64,000 bases of DNA from the NCBI GenBank assembly GCA_029204225.1, contig CM055098.1:13877929-13941928 (forward strand), written 5' to 3'. This DNA comes from Diphasiastrum complanatum (lineage: Eukaryota; Streptophyta; Lycopodiopsida; Lycopodiales; Lycopodiaceae). The notes below the pieces were generated by a model. It did no database searches and was not told the DNA's origin. It was given only the letters and a program-made list of their open reading frames with translations. A program made the translations under genes and the position numbers. The number at the start of each line of letters is the position of its first letter. The first letter of the stretch is position 1. Below are positions 46,016-58,498 of this stretch, piece after piece.

Positions 46016-49000
46016 ATGGAAGGCACCTCAGAGATCCGCTTGATCAATAAATTCACTGGAGATGACTTCCACATGTGGAAGTTCAAAATGAGGATGAGCC
46101 TGATTGAAAAGGAGTTATGGGAATACGTTAATGGTTCTATAGCCAGACCGACAAAACCCGAATAGCTCCCAGGTTGGGAAGCCAAGGATGGCAAGGCTCT
46201 TGCCATTGCATCTCTAAACCTTAAAGACACTCAAATTGCTCATGTATCCAACTGCACTACTTCCAAAGAAGCATGAGATACACTCACCAGCATCTATGAG
46301 ACCTCAGATGTCTTGACTCGCCTCGTCTTGAGGAAGAAGGTACTAACACTTAGAATGAGTGAAAGCACCTCAGTTAGCGACCATCTGAACGAGTTCAAAC
46401 AATTGATGAGCCAACTGGCTGCAATAGGTTCCCCTATATCAGAAGAAGACTCTACCATGTCTCTTCTTGCCAGTCTTCCATCCTCCTATGATAATCTAGT
46501 GTTGCTTCTGAACAATACCCCTGCACTGTCTTTCCAAAAATTGACAGCAAGCTTGTTGCAGGAAGAAGTCAGGAGGAAAAGCTTGTCCACATCTAAGAGT
46601 TCCAAATCCATGGCACTCTATTCAAACAAGCAGCAATCCAAGAAGAAGAAAGGCTTCAAGAATAAGAAGACAAAGGCAGAACAACCAGCGACATCACAAC
46701 CACAACAATAGCAACAGTATAGCCACTCATCGTCCAAGACCAAGCTATTTTGCAGATATTGCAAAAGGACCAACCACGACATCAAGGACTGTCACATCCT
46801 CAAGCACAATGAAGCAAAGAAGAAGATGCAACAACACCAAGAAGGGAACTCTGACACAGTCAAAGGATCTCAAGATGAAGAGAAAGCGCTCATGGTACAA
46901 GATCAATCCAGTAGAGATGCCGATCACTGGTATCTCGATTCAGGTGCTTCTCAACACATGACGCCATGCAAGGACCTCTTCTCTACACTCACAACTACAG
47001 AATCAAAATACATTTTCTTTGGTGACTCCAGTTCACACCAAGTTGAAGGCCAAGGGTCTATTCAAGTACAGTTCTCTGATGGCATCACTAGGCAGCTTAA
47101 TGGAGTACTTCATGTACCCAAATTAACAAAGAACCTTTTGTCTATTAGGAAGATCACAGATCAGGGCTATAGAGCTTTGTTCACTGCCAACTGATGTACT
47201 GTTTTAGATGAGAACTCAAAGGAAATCCTCTCTGCTTACAGAGAAGGAAATTTGTACATACTGAGTCATGATGTTGTATTTTCTGGGAGTTGTTCAGATG
47301 CAAATTTATGGCATCAAAGATTAAGTCACTTAAACATGCGTTCAATCTTGTATATGCATCATAATAAAATGGTCAAGGACATGAATATAATTGCTGTCAC
47401 CACAACTAATCAGACTATCTGTGGAAATTGTCTACTAGGGAAACAACCTAGAACAAGATTTCCCAGAGGACAAGCCAAAAGGGCCAAGTCCATCTTGTCA
47501 CTGATGCATAGTGACTTGTGTGGTCCTATGTGCGTACCTTCGTCAGGTCAAGCTCTGTATTTTATCACATTCATTGATGATTACTCCCGACTTGCCAGTG
47601 TAATGTTCATTAAGAACAAGTCATAAGCATTTCGTTGCTTCAAAGACTTCAAGCAATACGCTGAAAATCAAACTGGTCAGAGGATCAAGGCCCTACGGTT
47701 TGATTCAGGGGGAGAGTTATTGTCGAATGAGATGAAGGACTACCTATCTTCATGTGGCATGCACCACCAATTTACTACAAGCTATACTCCACAACAGAAT
47801 GGAGTAGCAGAGCGGAAGAACTGCACATTGTTGGAAGCTGCACGATCCATGACATCAAATTCACATTTGCCTCAAACCTTTTGAGCTATCTCTACGGCTT
47901 GATATCTGCAAAACTACTCTAGCACTAAAGCAGTCGATTCCAAGACACCGTTTGAAGCCTACTATAGTTACAAACCAAGTTTGAAACACCTGCGTGTTTT
48001 TGGATGTCTTTGCTATGCACAAGTGCCATCTGATCTGAGGAAGAAGCTGGACCCAGTAAGCTGTAAAAGTATCTTCATCGGCTATTCAACTTCTCACAAG
48101 GCATATCGTGTTTACGATGTGGTTACGGGCCAGATGTTGGTCAGTCGTGATGTCTTCTTCTTTGAAGACAAATACTATGATTTCAAACAGAAGCAACCAA
48201 TAGAAGAGACTGCCATAGTAGCTCCACCTTCCAGCAATAGGCTACGACCTACGACTGTACAATCAACGGAGTTCGTCCCAACGGCTCCACTTATCGTCGA
48301 TGTGCCTAGACCCACGATCGTTCAATCACAAATTACTACAGTCCCAGTCATTCACCAAGGAGAATCGTCTGATCAAGCACCTGCAGTTCGAAGATCTGTG
48401 AGACAATGACAACAACCTGACCGATTCATCCCTCAGGCTTTCATCAGTCATGACGAACCTGCCGCCGTAGCAAAAGCACTGTCAATGCTCGATGCAGACA
48501 AATGGAAAGCTGCCATGGATGCTGAGTATCAATCTCTAATGAAGAACAAGACCTGGAGTCTTGTCATTCCTCCTACAGGTGTAAAGCCAATTGATTCTAA
48601 ATGGATCTTTAAGCTGAAGCTTAAGCCAGATGGATCTATATCCAAATGGAAAGCTAGACTAGTAGTAAAAGGTTTTGAACAAGTATATGGGATAGACTAC
48701 ACTGAGACCTTCAGTCCAGTAGTAAAACATCAGTATTCGTACTCTATTGGCTATATCTGCTGCAGAAGATCTGGATATTCACCAGATGGACGTCTAGATG
48801 ACATTCCTACACGAATACATACAAGAAGATGTCTACATCTATCAACTAGAAGGTTACATCCCTCAAGGCAAGGAGCATCTACTATGCAAATTGCATAAGG
48901 CATTATACAGTCTGAAGCAAGCTCCAAGGGCCTGATATATTAGAATAAATCATTTCTTGTTGCAGCACGACTTTTCCTCCTGCACCGCAGATTCAAATGT

Positions 49001-49890
49001 GTATCTTAAACCAAAGGGGCCAAGCTATATTATAATAGCACTATGCGTTGATGATTCTCTAATCATCAGCAATTCAAATCAGTTGCTACAAGAAACTAAG
49101 TCCTTACGCTCATCAGAGTTTGAGATGACTGATTTAGATCTAGTCCATTACTTACTTGGAATGGAGATTCACAGAGATCGCGCGAGCAGAAGGATCACCA
49201 TAAGCCAACAATCTTACCTAATTAATGTACTTTGAAGATACGACATGGAGGATTGCAAGCCCATAGACACTCCTATGGATCTAGGATGCAAGCTATCCAA
49301 AGACATGTGCCTCAGAACAAAGGCAGATCAACAAGAAATGCACAATTACCCGTATCGGTCTATCATAGGTTCTCTCATGTACTCTATGATTTGCACAGGA
49401 CCTGATCTAGCATATGCTGTAAGCATGCTGTCGCAATTCATGTCCAATCCAGGCCTACAACACTGGAAAGCTCTACAAAGAGTTCTGAAGTACATTCAAT
49501 CCTCAAACCACTATGCCTTGACTTACAACGGAAATACAAAAGCTGCACTCTCTTTGATTACCTATTTTGATTCAGATTGGGCAGGAGACGTAGATATCAG
49601 AAAATCCACCTCTGGCTATATTTGCTTTCTTGCAGGAGGACCCATTTCATGGCATAGCAGGAAGCAGAGATGCATTTCATTATCCTCTACGGAATCAGAA
49701 TATGTCGCAGCTACGTCAGCAGTGAAGAAGATTTTATGGCTTAGAAGACTACTACAGAATTTGAGATTCCCACAAATTGTCCCAACTATACTCTAGTGCG
49801 ACAATCAGAGTTGTATAGCTCTGTCATTGAACCGATGAACTCACTCAAGGACCAAACATATAGAGGTTCAACTTCATTTTCTTAGAGAGA
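46016..49890 (+). pseudogene. Ty1/copia gag-pol, near full length but decayed
   Basis: Domain order is normal. Gag runs from an ATG at 46016 (LINKFTGDDFHMWKFKM), with a zinc knuckle near 46750 (CRYCKRTNHDIKDC). Protease DSGASQHM is near 46940, and GAG-pre-integrase LWHQRLSHLN near 47308. Integrase has DLCGP..., DDYS, RFDSGGE and QQNGVAERKN near 47510-47830, then TPFEAYY..KP. RT runs from 48485 with CVDDSLIIS near 49050. RNase H includes YFDSDWAGD.D.RKSTSG near 49566-49620 and STESEYVA near 49690. At least eight in-frame stops or frameshifts break it, and it ends inside RNase H near 49890 with no 3' LTR. Different lineage from the element at 51-57 kb. Confidence 0.92.
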
Positions 49891-49942
49891 CCGCAACATG
49901 AGGTTTTGGCAACACTTTTTTTTTTAAATAAAAAATAATGAA

Positions 49943-49980
49943 GGAGCATAACCTCTCGCCGCGGCGAGAGATTTTGCTCC
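49943..49980. repeat. Perfect 18-bp palindrome within a larger hairpin
   Basis: CTCTCGCCGCGGCGAGAG at 49953-49970 is self-complementary. Outer arms GGAGCA (49943-49948) and TGCTCC (49975-49980) pair across a 4-nt internal bulge on each side. It is GC-rich in otherwise AT-rich sequence, just after the truncated copia element. Confidence 0.9.
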
Positions 49981-50005
49981 TATATTTAAAAGTATGTATT
50001 ATTAT

Positions 50006-50008
<3 letters not shown>

Positions 50009-50089
<81 letters not shown>
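50009..50089. repeat. (AC)n microsatellite
   Basis: 81 bp of uninterrupted AC repeats. Confidence 0.98.
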
Positions 50090-50091
<2 letters not shown>

Positions 50092-50266
50092 AAATATAGG
50101 TATTCGAGAGAAGTACAAACTTTCATTAAATTGATGATTGATGCATGGGGAGAAAAAACATTTTTTCTATATGGTAATTTTTTCTCAACTGTATCTCTTA
50201 TTTCAAAATTTGTTTCATTTATTTGAAATGATTTCACTAATAAAATTTTAATGTCAACAACATATT

Positions 50267-50617
50267 TTGTACACTCATGGACCTTGGTTTATGAAAACAT
50301 ACGGATCATTATCTATTTGGAACACACAAGGGATGAAAAAAAGTCACTTCAATCGAGGAATTTTGAGCATACAAAGAATTAAAGATACCAAAAATGAAGG
50401 ATTGAGTTTGATAATCTCATCCTCTAACTCAACTAGAAGAGCAGCTTGGATTTCATCCAATGCAAACATAAGGCATAGAGAATGGCGAATGTCTAGACTT
50501 CGCGTTGGAAAAAAATGGGTACCTCGTCCAGTGATTTCCAATGAAGCGAAAAACATCAATGCCCAACCGACAAACCCTGTTGATATTGAAATGGCAAACA
50601 TTGATGAAATTGCGTAG
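50267..50617 (+). CDS. Hypothetical protein, possibly a transposase-like C-terminus
   Basis: 116-codon open frame. The start is rich in aromatics (HGPWFMKTYGSLSIWNTQGM) and a basic middle follows (HREWRMSRLRVGKKWVPR). I recognise no family; the feel is that of the end of a larger DNA-transposon protein, but this is not supported by a diagnostic motif. The ATG at 50267 may be internal to a lost upstream exon. Confidence 0.3.
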   Translation: MYTHGPWFMKTYGSLSIWNTQGMKKSHFNRGILSIQRIKDTKNEGLSLIISSSNSTRRAAWISSNANIRHREWRMSRLRVGKKWVPRPVISNEAKNINAQPTNPVDIEMANIDEIA

Positions 50618-50754
50618 TACATATTTCGAAATGATATTCAATTTTATGAATATTATATAATATAATTTTTGTGAGTTAATTTTTTATATTACTATAAATA
50701 GATGTTGATTTGACATTTTTTTTTATTCATTTTCATTTATGGTAAGGTGACCCC

Positions 50755-50762
50755 TATATAAG
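50755..50762 (+). promoter_or_regulatory. TATA box of the split locus
   Basis: TATATAAG lies 117 bp before the ATG at 50872, good promoter spacing for the interrupted ORF. Confidence 0.5.
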
Positions 50763-50871
50763 ACCTTGAGTTCTCATTTTCATGTGCATACATTCCTTGC
50801 TCTCTTGTAACGTCTGTCTCTTCCAACTATCTATTAGTTTGTTTAGTGCGTAATTGATTTGTGCATTCATT

Positions 50872-50988
50872 ATGGAGTCATGTAAGCTGCAGTTAGCAAA
50901 TCTACTGGCCAACACACCATTTGCTGATCAGATAGATCGCATATATAGTATGTTCACAGCACAAATAAATACCCTCACCACTCTTCGG
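50872..50988 (+). pseudogene. Unrecognised host-like ORF, 5' part, split by a copia insertion
   Basis: 39 codons from an ATG (MESCKLQLANLLANTPFADQ...) up to CGG at 50986-50988. The frame is continued exactly by 57182 onward on the far side of the inserted element, where TTCGG is duplicated. A TATA box stands at a normal distance upstream. No known domain. Without the insertion the first open stretch would be 166 residues. Confidence 0.65.
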
Positions 50989-51000
50989 GCTCTGATACCA
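50989..51000 (-). promoter_or_regulatory. 12-nt primer-site sequence outside the 3' LTR
   Basis: GCTCTGATACCA is exactly the complement of TGGTATCAGAGC. It lies between the target duplication TTCGG (50984-50988) and the LTR end at 51001. A primer site belongs next to the 5' LTR only, which this element also has at 56357-56369. Confidence 0.8.
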
Positions 51001-51810
51001 TGTGCAAAAAGTACAAAAAGGACCAAGAGTGGATCCTAATCTGATCCTCAAGAGAGATTGGTTGTCAGATTACTTGATCTATCAATCTACTTGAGATTAA
51101 GATCAATTTAGATCAATTCTAGACACAAAATCCTAACAAGAACAATCATTAATTGAAGGTAGGTGTACTTTTTGGTTTCACACGTGTGAAACACTGTCTG
51201 AGTACAGACTCCAACCTGAAAATCAAGTACACATTGATAGAACCTCAAAACAATCAAAACAAATGTAGACAAATGGAGAGAATCACTCAAAATTGCTTCT
51301 AAAACCAAGATTGGTGTCTCACATTGATTATGGCCAAATAAGCCTCTACATATACACTTTTGGAGCTCAAGGTACTGATCATGAATCAGATCTCACACGT
51401 GTGAGGATGCCTTGTCACCATCATGCAATTTGACACTTGGATCAAAACTTTCCATTTTGGGCATTTTTGGTCTATTTTCCTACTATATGGAGATCTTCTA
51501 GAAGCAAAAACTCGCCTACTTCAGCTATTTCCACATGTGTGAGCTGTCCTCTACACATGGGATGTGACACCTATTCAAAATATTTGGCTCATGCAATCAT
51601 TAGATTGGTGCCATGTGTCATATATCTAGAAAACTAGTTTTTGGCCATTTTAGCCACTAGAACTTGAATTAAATCATATGTACAACATATATGATTATGG
51701 TACATGAAAAGTACACTAGTTTCACACATGGAAACAGGCTCCACACATGTGTGTCTATCCTATATACAAGATTTTTGGCCTCTACCAAGCTTATTTTTGT
51801 ATTTTTCACA
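51001..51810 (-). mobile_element. 3' LTR of the minus-strand copia element
   Basis: 810 bp, TGTG..CACA ends, near-identical to 56370-57169. It contains CACACGTGTG-type motifs also present in the other LTRs of this lineage (7922, 61374). Confidence 0.92.
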
Positions 51811-51819
51811 CTCAAAAAT

Positions 51820-54800
51820 CTAGCTTGGTGAATCTAGCATAGATCTATCTATAACTCCAAGAGCCAATCTTAATTTTATAAATGGATCTTTAGGCAATGC
51901 CTTGGTGAGTATATCAGCAATGCAATCTGATGATGAACCATGAATAAGCTCGATCTCCTTTGCTTGCACTTTCTCCCTCACGAAATGATGTGCAATCTCG
52001 ATGTGCTTTGTTCGAGCATGGAAGACTAGATTGTTTGCAAGTTGTTGAGCTACTTGATTATCACAATATATGCATGGAATGTCTTCATCCTTGATCACAT
52101 GTAGCTCCTCCAAAAGCCTTTTAAGCCAAAGAACCTCCTTTGTTGTTGTTGTCATAGCTTTATATTTGGATTTTGTTGATGAAAGAGAGATGGTATCTTG
52201 CTTTTTGGAAAGCCAACACATAAGAATGTAGCAAATGCACTTATGGATCTTCTATCCATCTTGTCACCTGCAAAACTTGAGTCAGAATATGTTCTCAAAC
52301 AAATATTAGTCCTTTCATAAACTATGCCACAGTCTTTTGTAGCCGAGATGTACCTTAACACCCTTTTTGCTCCTTTCCAATGACATATTATTTGACTTTG
52401 CATGTATTGACTCAACTTGCCAACACAAAAACTAAGATCTGGTCTAGTGATGGTTAAGTATATCAAGGAACCAATAAGCATTCTATAGGTAGTGACATCC
52501 TCAAAGGATGCTTCATCACTTTCCTTAGAAACTTTTACACTTAGTTCCATAGGAGTTTCAACTCCTTTACAATCAATCATGCCAAATCTTGCCAAGATTG
52601 ATCTAGCATACTTAGATTGACATATGAAGGTAAAATCATTACTTCTAGTGACTTCTATTTCAAGTATACTTTAAGAAGTCCTAGATCTACCATCTTAAAT
52701 TTACTAGACAAGGAAACTTTTACATTCTTGATGCCATCTAGATCATTTCCTGTGAGTATAATGTCATCAACATATAAAACTAAGATAATGATCTTTCCAT
52801 TATTACATTTGTAGTACAATGATGGTTCATAAGTACTTAAAACAAATCCAATGGAAATAAGATAGGAATGCAACCTCGAGTACCATGCTCTTGGTGCTTG
52901 CTTGAGTCCATAAAGACTCTTCTTCAAGAGACACACCTTGTCTTCTTCTCCATATTTGATGAAGCCCTCGAGTTGGCACATGTAGATTTCCTCTTCCAAG
53001 AATCCATTCAAGAAAGCATTTGTCACATCAACTTGGAAGAGCTCCCATTTGAAAGAAGTTGCAAGACATATGATTAATCTAATGGTCACAAGCTTTGCAA
53101 CAAGTGCAAAGGTTTCATCATAATCTATGCCTTTGACTTGCAAAAAAACCTTTTGCTACAAGTCTAGCTTTGTACTTATGAATGGAACCATCTTGATTAT
53201 ATTTCAATCTATATATATCCATTTACAAGTAAGAGGCTTCTTTCCATAAGGTAAATCAACAAGTTTCCAAGTTTGATTTTCCATTAATGCATCAAACTCT
53301 ACTTGCATAGCTTTCCTCCAATATTGAGACTTATTTGCTTCCTCAAAACTAGTTGGTTCTTCAAGCATAGTAGTCAAGAAAGTATAAGAGTTGAGTAGTT
53401 GAGAATCTTCCCTTTGCTCCCCCTTTTCACTATAAGTGAGCCTTGATGGCTCAATCCTTGTCCTTGTTGATATTCTTGGCACCCTTGGACTTGGAGTAGG
53501 TTCCACTTGGTCTTCATCTTCATGAAGCTCCTCCTCGGCCATAGCATGATCTTTGACAAGTTGAGTGTTGTTGGAAGTCACCTTTCCTTTGGCTTGAAGA
53601 GATTCATCAAAAAGTACATCTCTACTAGCAACAACTTTTTTTGTAATAGGATCACATATCCTATAAGCTTTCTTACTTTCACTATAACCAACAAAGATGC
53701 CTTTGAAAGAAGTGGCATCTTCCTTTTTCCTTGTTTCTAAAGGAATATGTACATAACAAGTACATCCAAAAACTTTCAAATCATTAAGATTTGGCTTTTT
53801 GCCAAACAATACTTCATAAGGTGTAAGTCCTTTAATGGCACTATTAGTCATTCTATTACAAAGAAAGTTTGCACATAAAATAGCTTCTTCCCAAAATGAA
53901 ATAGGAAGAGATGCATCTAATCTCATAGCTTTAGCACACTCACATAGTGTCCTATTCTTTCTCTCAGCTACTCCATTTTGTTGTGGAGTATATGTACAAG
54001 TAAACTCTCTCTTTATGCCATTAGTTTCACAAAACTCTTTCATCCTATTGGAGATGTACTCCCCTCCATTATCACTTCTTAATACTTTCAAGCTAGTATT
54101 AAGTTGTTTTTCCACAAGAGTTTTGAACTTTACGAAGGACTCAAAAACTTCACTTTTCTTAGACAAGAGATAAACCCAAGAGTATCTTGATTTATCATCA
54201 ATAAAAGTGACATACATAAGAGCTCCACCATTTGATTCATGTGAAAATGAATGAACATCTGAGTGTATAAGGTCAAGAGGAGAGTTAGATCTTATCAAAG
54301 ATCTCTTGAAAGGAAGCTTATGAGATTTGGAGAGCCACAAGCTTCACAAAGCTTGCCACACTTGGATATGGTTTTGGGAAGTCCTCTTGCTAGCTCCTTT
54401 GTCACCATGGTCTCCATAGCTTTGTAGTTAGGATGCCCTAACCTTTTGTGCCATAATTCCACTTGAGTGAGCTCCTCCCTTGCCATGTTCACACTTCCAA
54501 CCATCACATTAGCATTCAATTTGAATAACCTCCCTTGCTTGAAACCATAGCAATACATTTTTCATCTTTCAAGATAGAAACATGCTCCATGCTTGAAATG
54601 TACATCTAATCCACTATCCATAAGTTGTCCTACACTCAACAAGTTCTTTGTAATTGAAGGTACATAAAGAACATTGTCTAGATCTACTTTTTTAGATGAT
54701 CCCAGACATAAAGGAATGGATTCAACACCTACAATTCTACATTCTTGATCACTTGCAGTGAAGATAAATCTCTTAGAACTATTGTAAGAAAGTAGATTAG

Positions 54801-55767
54801 AAAAGTAGTCTTTTTGGTGAGTCATGTGAGAGCTTGCCCCACTATCAATCCACCAAGTGTCTTGATTAGATGTTTGTGGTGAGGATACCATCAAAGATAG
54901 ATTGCCTTCTTCCTCCTCCTCAAGCACAAGATTGCCTTGATTGTCCTTCTCTTGGGCATTCTTCTTCTTGTAGCACTCAGATGCAAAATGTCCCTTTTTT
55001 CCACAAAAGAAACACTTTAGCTTCTTCTTGTCCTTCTTGCTCTTGCCTTTGGAACTTGATGCTTCATCTTTGTTCTCCATCTCCATGTCTTGAGTCTTCT
55101 TGGATGGAAACTTCTTCTTCTTGCCTTTCAAAGAAAAGTTAGCATTTTCATCACCATCATTCAAAGATAAGGAACTCATCCTACTTTTGATATGAAGCAT
55201 TCTACTCTCCTCACTAACAAGCACACTTTGAAGTTTTTCAATACTACGAAGTGAATCTTGAATAGCAAAGGCTTGAACAAGATTGGAATAATCATCTCCT
55301 AATCCATTCAAAATGATTTGAACTAATTCATCATCTTTGATTTTATCATCTATAGAAGACAACTCCTTATTCAAAGATTTGATCCTAAAGACATAATTTT
55401 GGGCACTTTCACTACTTCCTTTCATGCTTTGAAGGATTTGATTCCTAAGCATGAGTATCTTTGAAGTGTTCTTGGATCCATAAATGGCTTTTAATGAATC
55501 CCATGCCTCTTTGGATGTGGTACAAGATGAGATTTCTTTCAAAAGTTCATTACTTACATTCATTTTTATGTAGTGTAATGCAGCTCTACATCTCTTTTTG
55601 TACTTAGCCAATTCAACTCCTCCTTGAGGTTCTACTACCACCTCAGGTACAATGTCATAAAGATCATGAAGTACAAGCAAAGACTCCATTCGAACTATCC
55701 AAGTAGCATAATTAGTGGATGTAAGTCTTTCACTAGCTTCAAGCAAAAAACCACCCATTGATGCCAT
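51820..55767 (-). pseudogene. Ty1/copia gag-pol, nearly complete, several frameshifts
   Basis: Reads from ATG 55767. Gag has LTSTNYATWIVRMES and a CFFCGKKGHFASEC zinc knuckle; protease DSGASSHM is near 54835 and the frame ends at 54562. GAG-pre-integrase (LWHKRLGHPNYKAM) follows at 54558-54295. Integrase is at 54340-53204, with DLIHSDVHSF, FIDDKSRYSWVY, RSDNGGE and QQNGVAERKN. RT lies at about 53204-52655 (GIDYDETFALVAK, FLNGFLEEEIYM, LYVDDIILTG). RNase H spans 52595-51820 (YSDSSFAGD, SSTKSKYKA, CDNQVAQQLANN, KHIEIAHHFVREK, DILTKALPK). Stops or shifts fall near 54560, 54300, 53200 and 52150-52650. Catalytic residues seen are conserved, so inactivation is recent. Same lineage as the fragments at 6339 and 60191. 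Confidence 0.95.
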
Positions 55768-56356
55768 TTTGAATGTGAAAAAGCACTAGAAACTCTTATG
55801 GTTTCTCTAAGAGATCTGAACCTAAAGTCTTCTAGCAATTTAGAAAGCTTATAGACTCAATCCTATCACTCATGAACCAATCTAGAATGATGAAAATTTA
55901 GATTCTAGTCTCAAATATGCAAAATCACTCCTTAATCTATGATTTTTAGCAATTTCTCTCTTCAACCTCAACATACACTCAAAAAAATAGGAGAAGATCA
56001 ATTAGTGCACCTAATTCAAGCTTCAATTTTAATTTTTTGGCTGATTTAATCCAAGAACTAATCAAGGGATTAAATTCACTATAGAAAATGCTTGATTTTG
56101 CACCAAAAATCACTCAAATTGGGTATGTGAGTCAAATTCTACAAATTTTTGAGATTTCTCAGTCAAAACCGGAGCTGTATGGACTCACACGTGTGAAAAG
56201 GGTTCCTATAGCCCACCACAAGTTCTGGATCAAAAATTTTGAGGATAGCTATCAAATCCAACTCGCTACACAAAATTTGACTAGTTTCCAAAAAACTGCT
56301 AATTTTGGCTTTGATTTGGATTAACCCTATTAATTTCAACAAAACCTCTTGTACTA

Positions 56357-56369
56357 GGCTCTGATACCA
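56357..56369 (-). promoter_or_regulatory. Primer binding site of the minus-strand copia element
   Basis: Complement reads TGGTATCAGAGCC directly after the 5' LTR (56370-57169). Confidence 0.9.
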
Positions 56370-57169
56370 TGTGGAAAAAGTACAAAAAGGACCAAGAATG
56401 GATCCTAATCTGATCCTCAAGAGGTATTGGTTGTCAGATTACTTGATCTATCAATCTTCTTGAGATTAAGATCAATCTAGATCAATTCTAGACACAAAAT
56501 CGTACAAAAACAATCATTAATTGAAGGTAGGTGTACTTTCTGGTTTCACACGTGTGAAACACTGTCTGAGTACGGACTCCAACCTGAAAATCAAGTACAC
56601 ATTAATAGAACCTCAAAACAAATGTAGACAAATGGAGAGAATCACTCAAAATTGCTTCCAAAACCAAGATTGGTGTCTCACATTGATTATGGCCAAATAA
56701 GCCTCTATATATACACTTTTGGATCTCGAGGTACTGATCATGCATCAGATGTCACACGTGTGAGGATGCCTTGTCACCATCATGCAATTTGACACTTGGA
56801 TCAAAACTTTCCATTTTGGGCATTTTTGGTCTATTTTCCTACTATATGGAGATCTTCTAGAAGCAAAAACTCGCCTACTTCAGCTATTTCCACACGTGTG
56901 AGCTGTCCTCTACACATGGCATGTGACACCTATTCAAAATATTTGGCTCATGCAATCATTAGATTGGTGCCATGTGTCATATATCTAGAAAACTAGTTTT
57001 TGGCCATTTTAGCCACTAGAACTTGAATTAAATCATATGTACAACATATATGATTATGGTACATGAAAAGTACACTAGTTTCACACATGGGAACAGGCTC
57101 CACACATGTGTGTCTATCCTATATACAAGATTTTTGGCCTCTACCAAGCTTATTTTTTCATTTTTCACA
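56370..57169 (-). mobile_element. 5' LTR of the minus-strand copia element
   Basis: 800 bp with the same ends as 51001-51810. On the element strand it starts TGTGAAAAATG and ends TTTTTCCACA against the primer site. The leader 56356-55768 separates it from gag. Confidence 0.93.
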
Positions 57170-57181
57170 GAAGAGTTTCGG

Positions 57182-57907
57182 TTTGTTAGTGATTATGTGG
57201 CAGAGAATTTATTGCCTTATGCAATCAAAATTCCAGGCTCAATAGTGACGTGGATTCCATTCAACCTCTTGACATATATATGGAAAGGAGATAAGCCTTT
57301 TGCATCCTGGCTTACGAGATTCGTGAGCCATTTGAGCAGGGACCACTACATAGAGATCACACGAGAGCAACAAATTAACTTCAGTCTAAAAAATGTAGGA
57401 AAGAAATCTTTATTAGGTGAAATTGTGGTTGTATTTTTGCTTAATGAATTTCTAGAAAATATTGCTGACAAACTAGAGGAGCCCAGCATCAAAGTTTCTG
57501 AGGTGGAGGAGCCGGGAGATGAGGTTGAAATAACCTCGCACCAAGAAGTAGACCTTGCCATGTAGATAGCACCAAGTGCATCAACTTCCTCTGGACTAGT
57601 GGATGTGGACAAGGATGATGATACCATGTTGTGTATACGATGCCTTGCTCCGGTGATCATTAACGGAGAAGAGTATCTATTTCTAAATGATTTGCAAAAC
57701 TTTCTCGGCTTGCGTGAGGATGAGATGCTTGTGGCGTTGGCACAACTACAACAGGGTAGTGATACATTCAATTAAACCCTGTCAGATGATACATTCCAGA
57801 AGCTAGTTGGCCAAGATGGAGATACTACTGAGGAAGCTCTAGCAAAGGTCCTCTGCGAAATGAAGACACTACAACCTCGACCGGTTGAGAAAGTTCCATT
57901 TGTTTAA
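57182..57907 (+). pseudogene. Unrecognised host-like ORF, 3' part
   Basis: Continues the frame of 50872-50988. Open to TAG at 57563-57565, then the same frame remains coding-like through a second stop near 57775 to TAA at 57907, with blocks such as IINGEEYLFLNDLQNFLGLR and DEMLVALAQLQ. Length, codon regularity and acidic stretches suggest a real protein that has since acquired nonsense changes. No known domain. Confidence 0.5.
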
Positions 57908-57914
57908 TTAACAT

Positions 57915-58498
57915 ATGGCAACTCTGAGATCGAATACAAAGGCAAGGAAATTGACCTTGCCACCATTCAAGAACATGATGATGGATCTCAAATATGTATA
58001 TTATTTGAAAACAACTTGGTGCATCCGTTCATTATTAATTTTTCTTGTCAATTTGGTTTTAATCTTAGTATTTCATTATGATGCAGTATGCGGTGGAGAT
58101 TGACCATTTTGCGTTGAGGGAAGGGGGGCTCATGGGGTTGAGACACACCAACACCCGATGTGTCCCTCACTCACTACATCGGGCTATTTCCAAAAGATTA
58201 TATTTTTTGTTTTAGTAATAAATATAGTTCAAATGGGCAGACAGAGGTTTTGAAGTGCAAAGCATTATCAAAGCATATCTCGAATGTACATATATCCTTG
58301 AATACGCCAAAGGTCTACTGTGTCCTACGTAGAGCGATATTGAATGACTTTTGCCCCGAATTAGAATCTAGGCTAGTTATGGTTGCAGCAGTTGGCCCCT
58401 ACCAAGAAGATACCGATGTTGCATTATTAGTGCAAGAGATATTGAAACCAATAATAGGATCAGATACTAGAACAAAGAATTTGATGAAAGCCCTTTAA
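57915..58498 (+). other. Coding-like segments downstream of the split locus
   Basis: A frame from the ATG at 57915 (MATLRSNTKARKLTLPPF) reaches a possible donor GTATAT near 58000. An acceptor TGATGCAG at about 58086 leads into AVEIDHFALREGG. A separate 112-codon frame lies at 58160-58498. No family recognised; exon structure uncertain. Confidence 0.3.

Noticed and set aside
49943-49980. Helitron 3' hairpin
   Set aside because: No CTRR follows within about 15 bases on either strand, and no RepHel-like protein is present in the window.
49874-50237. Cys-Val repeat frames on the minus strand
   Set aside because: Pure translation of the AC microsatellite.
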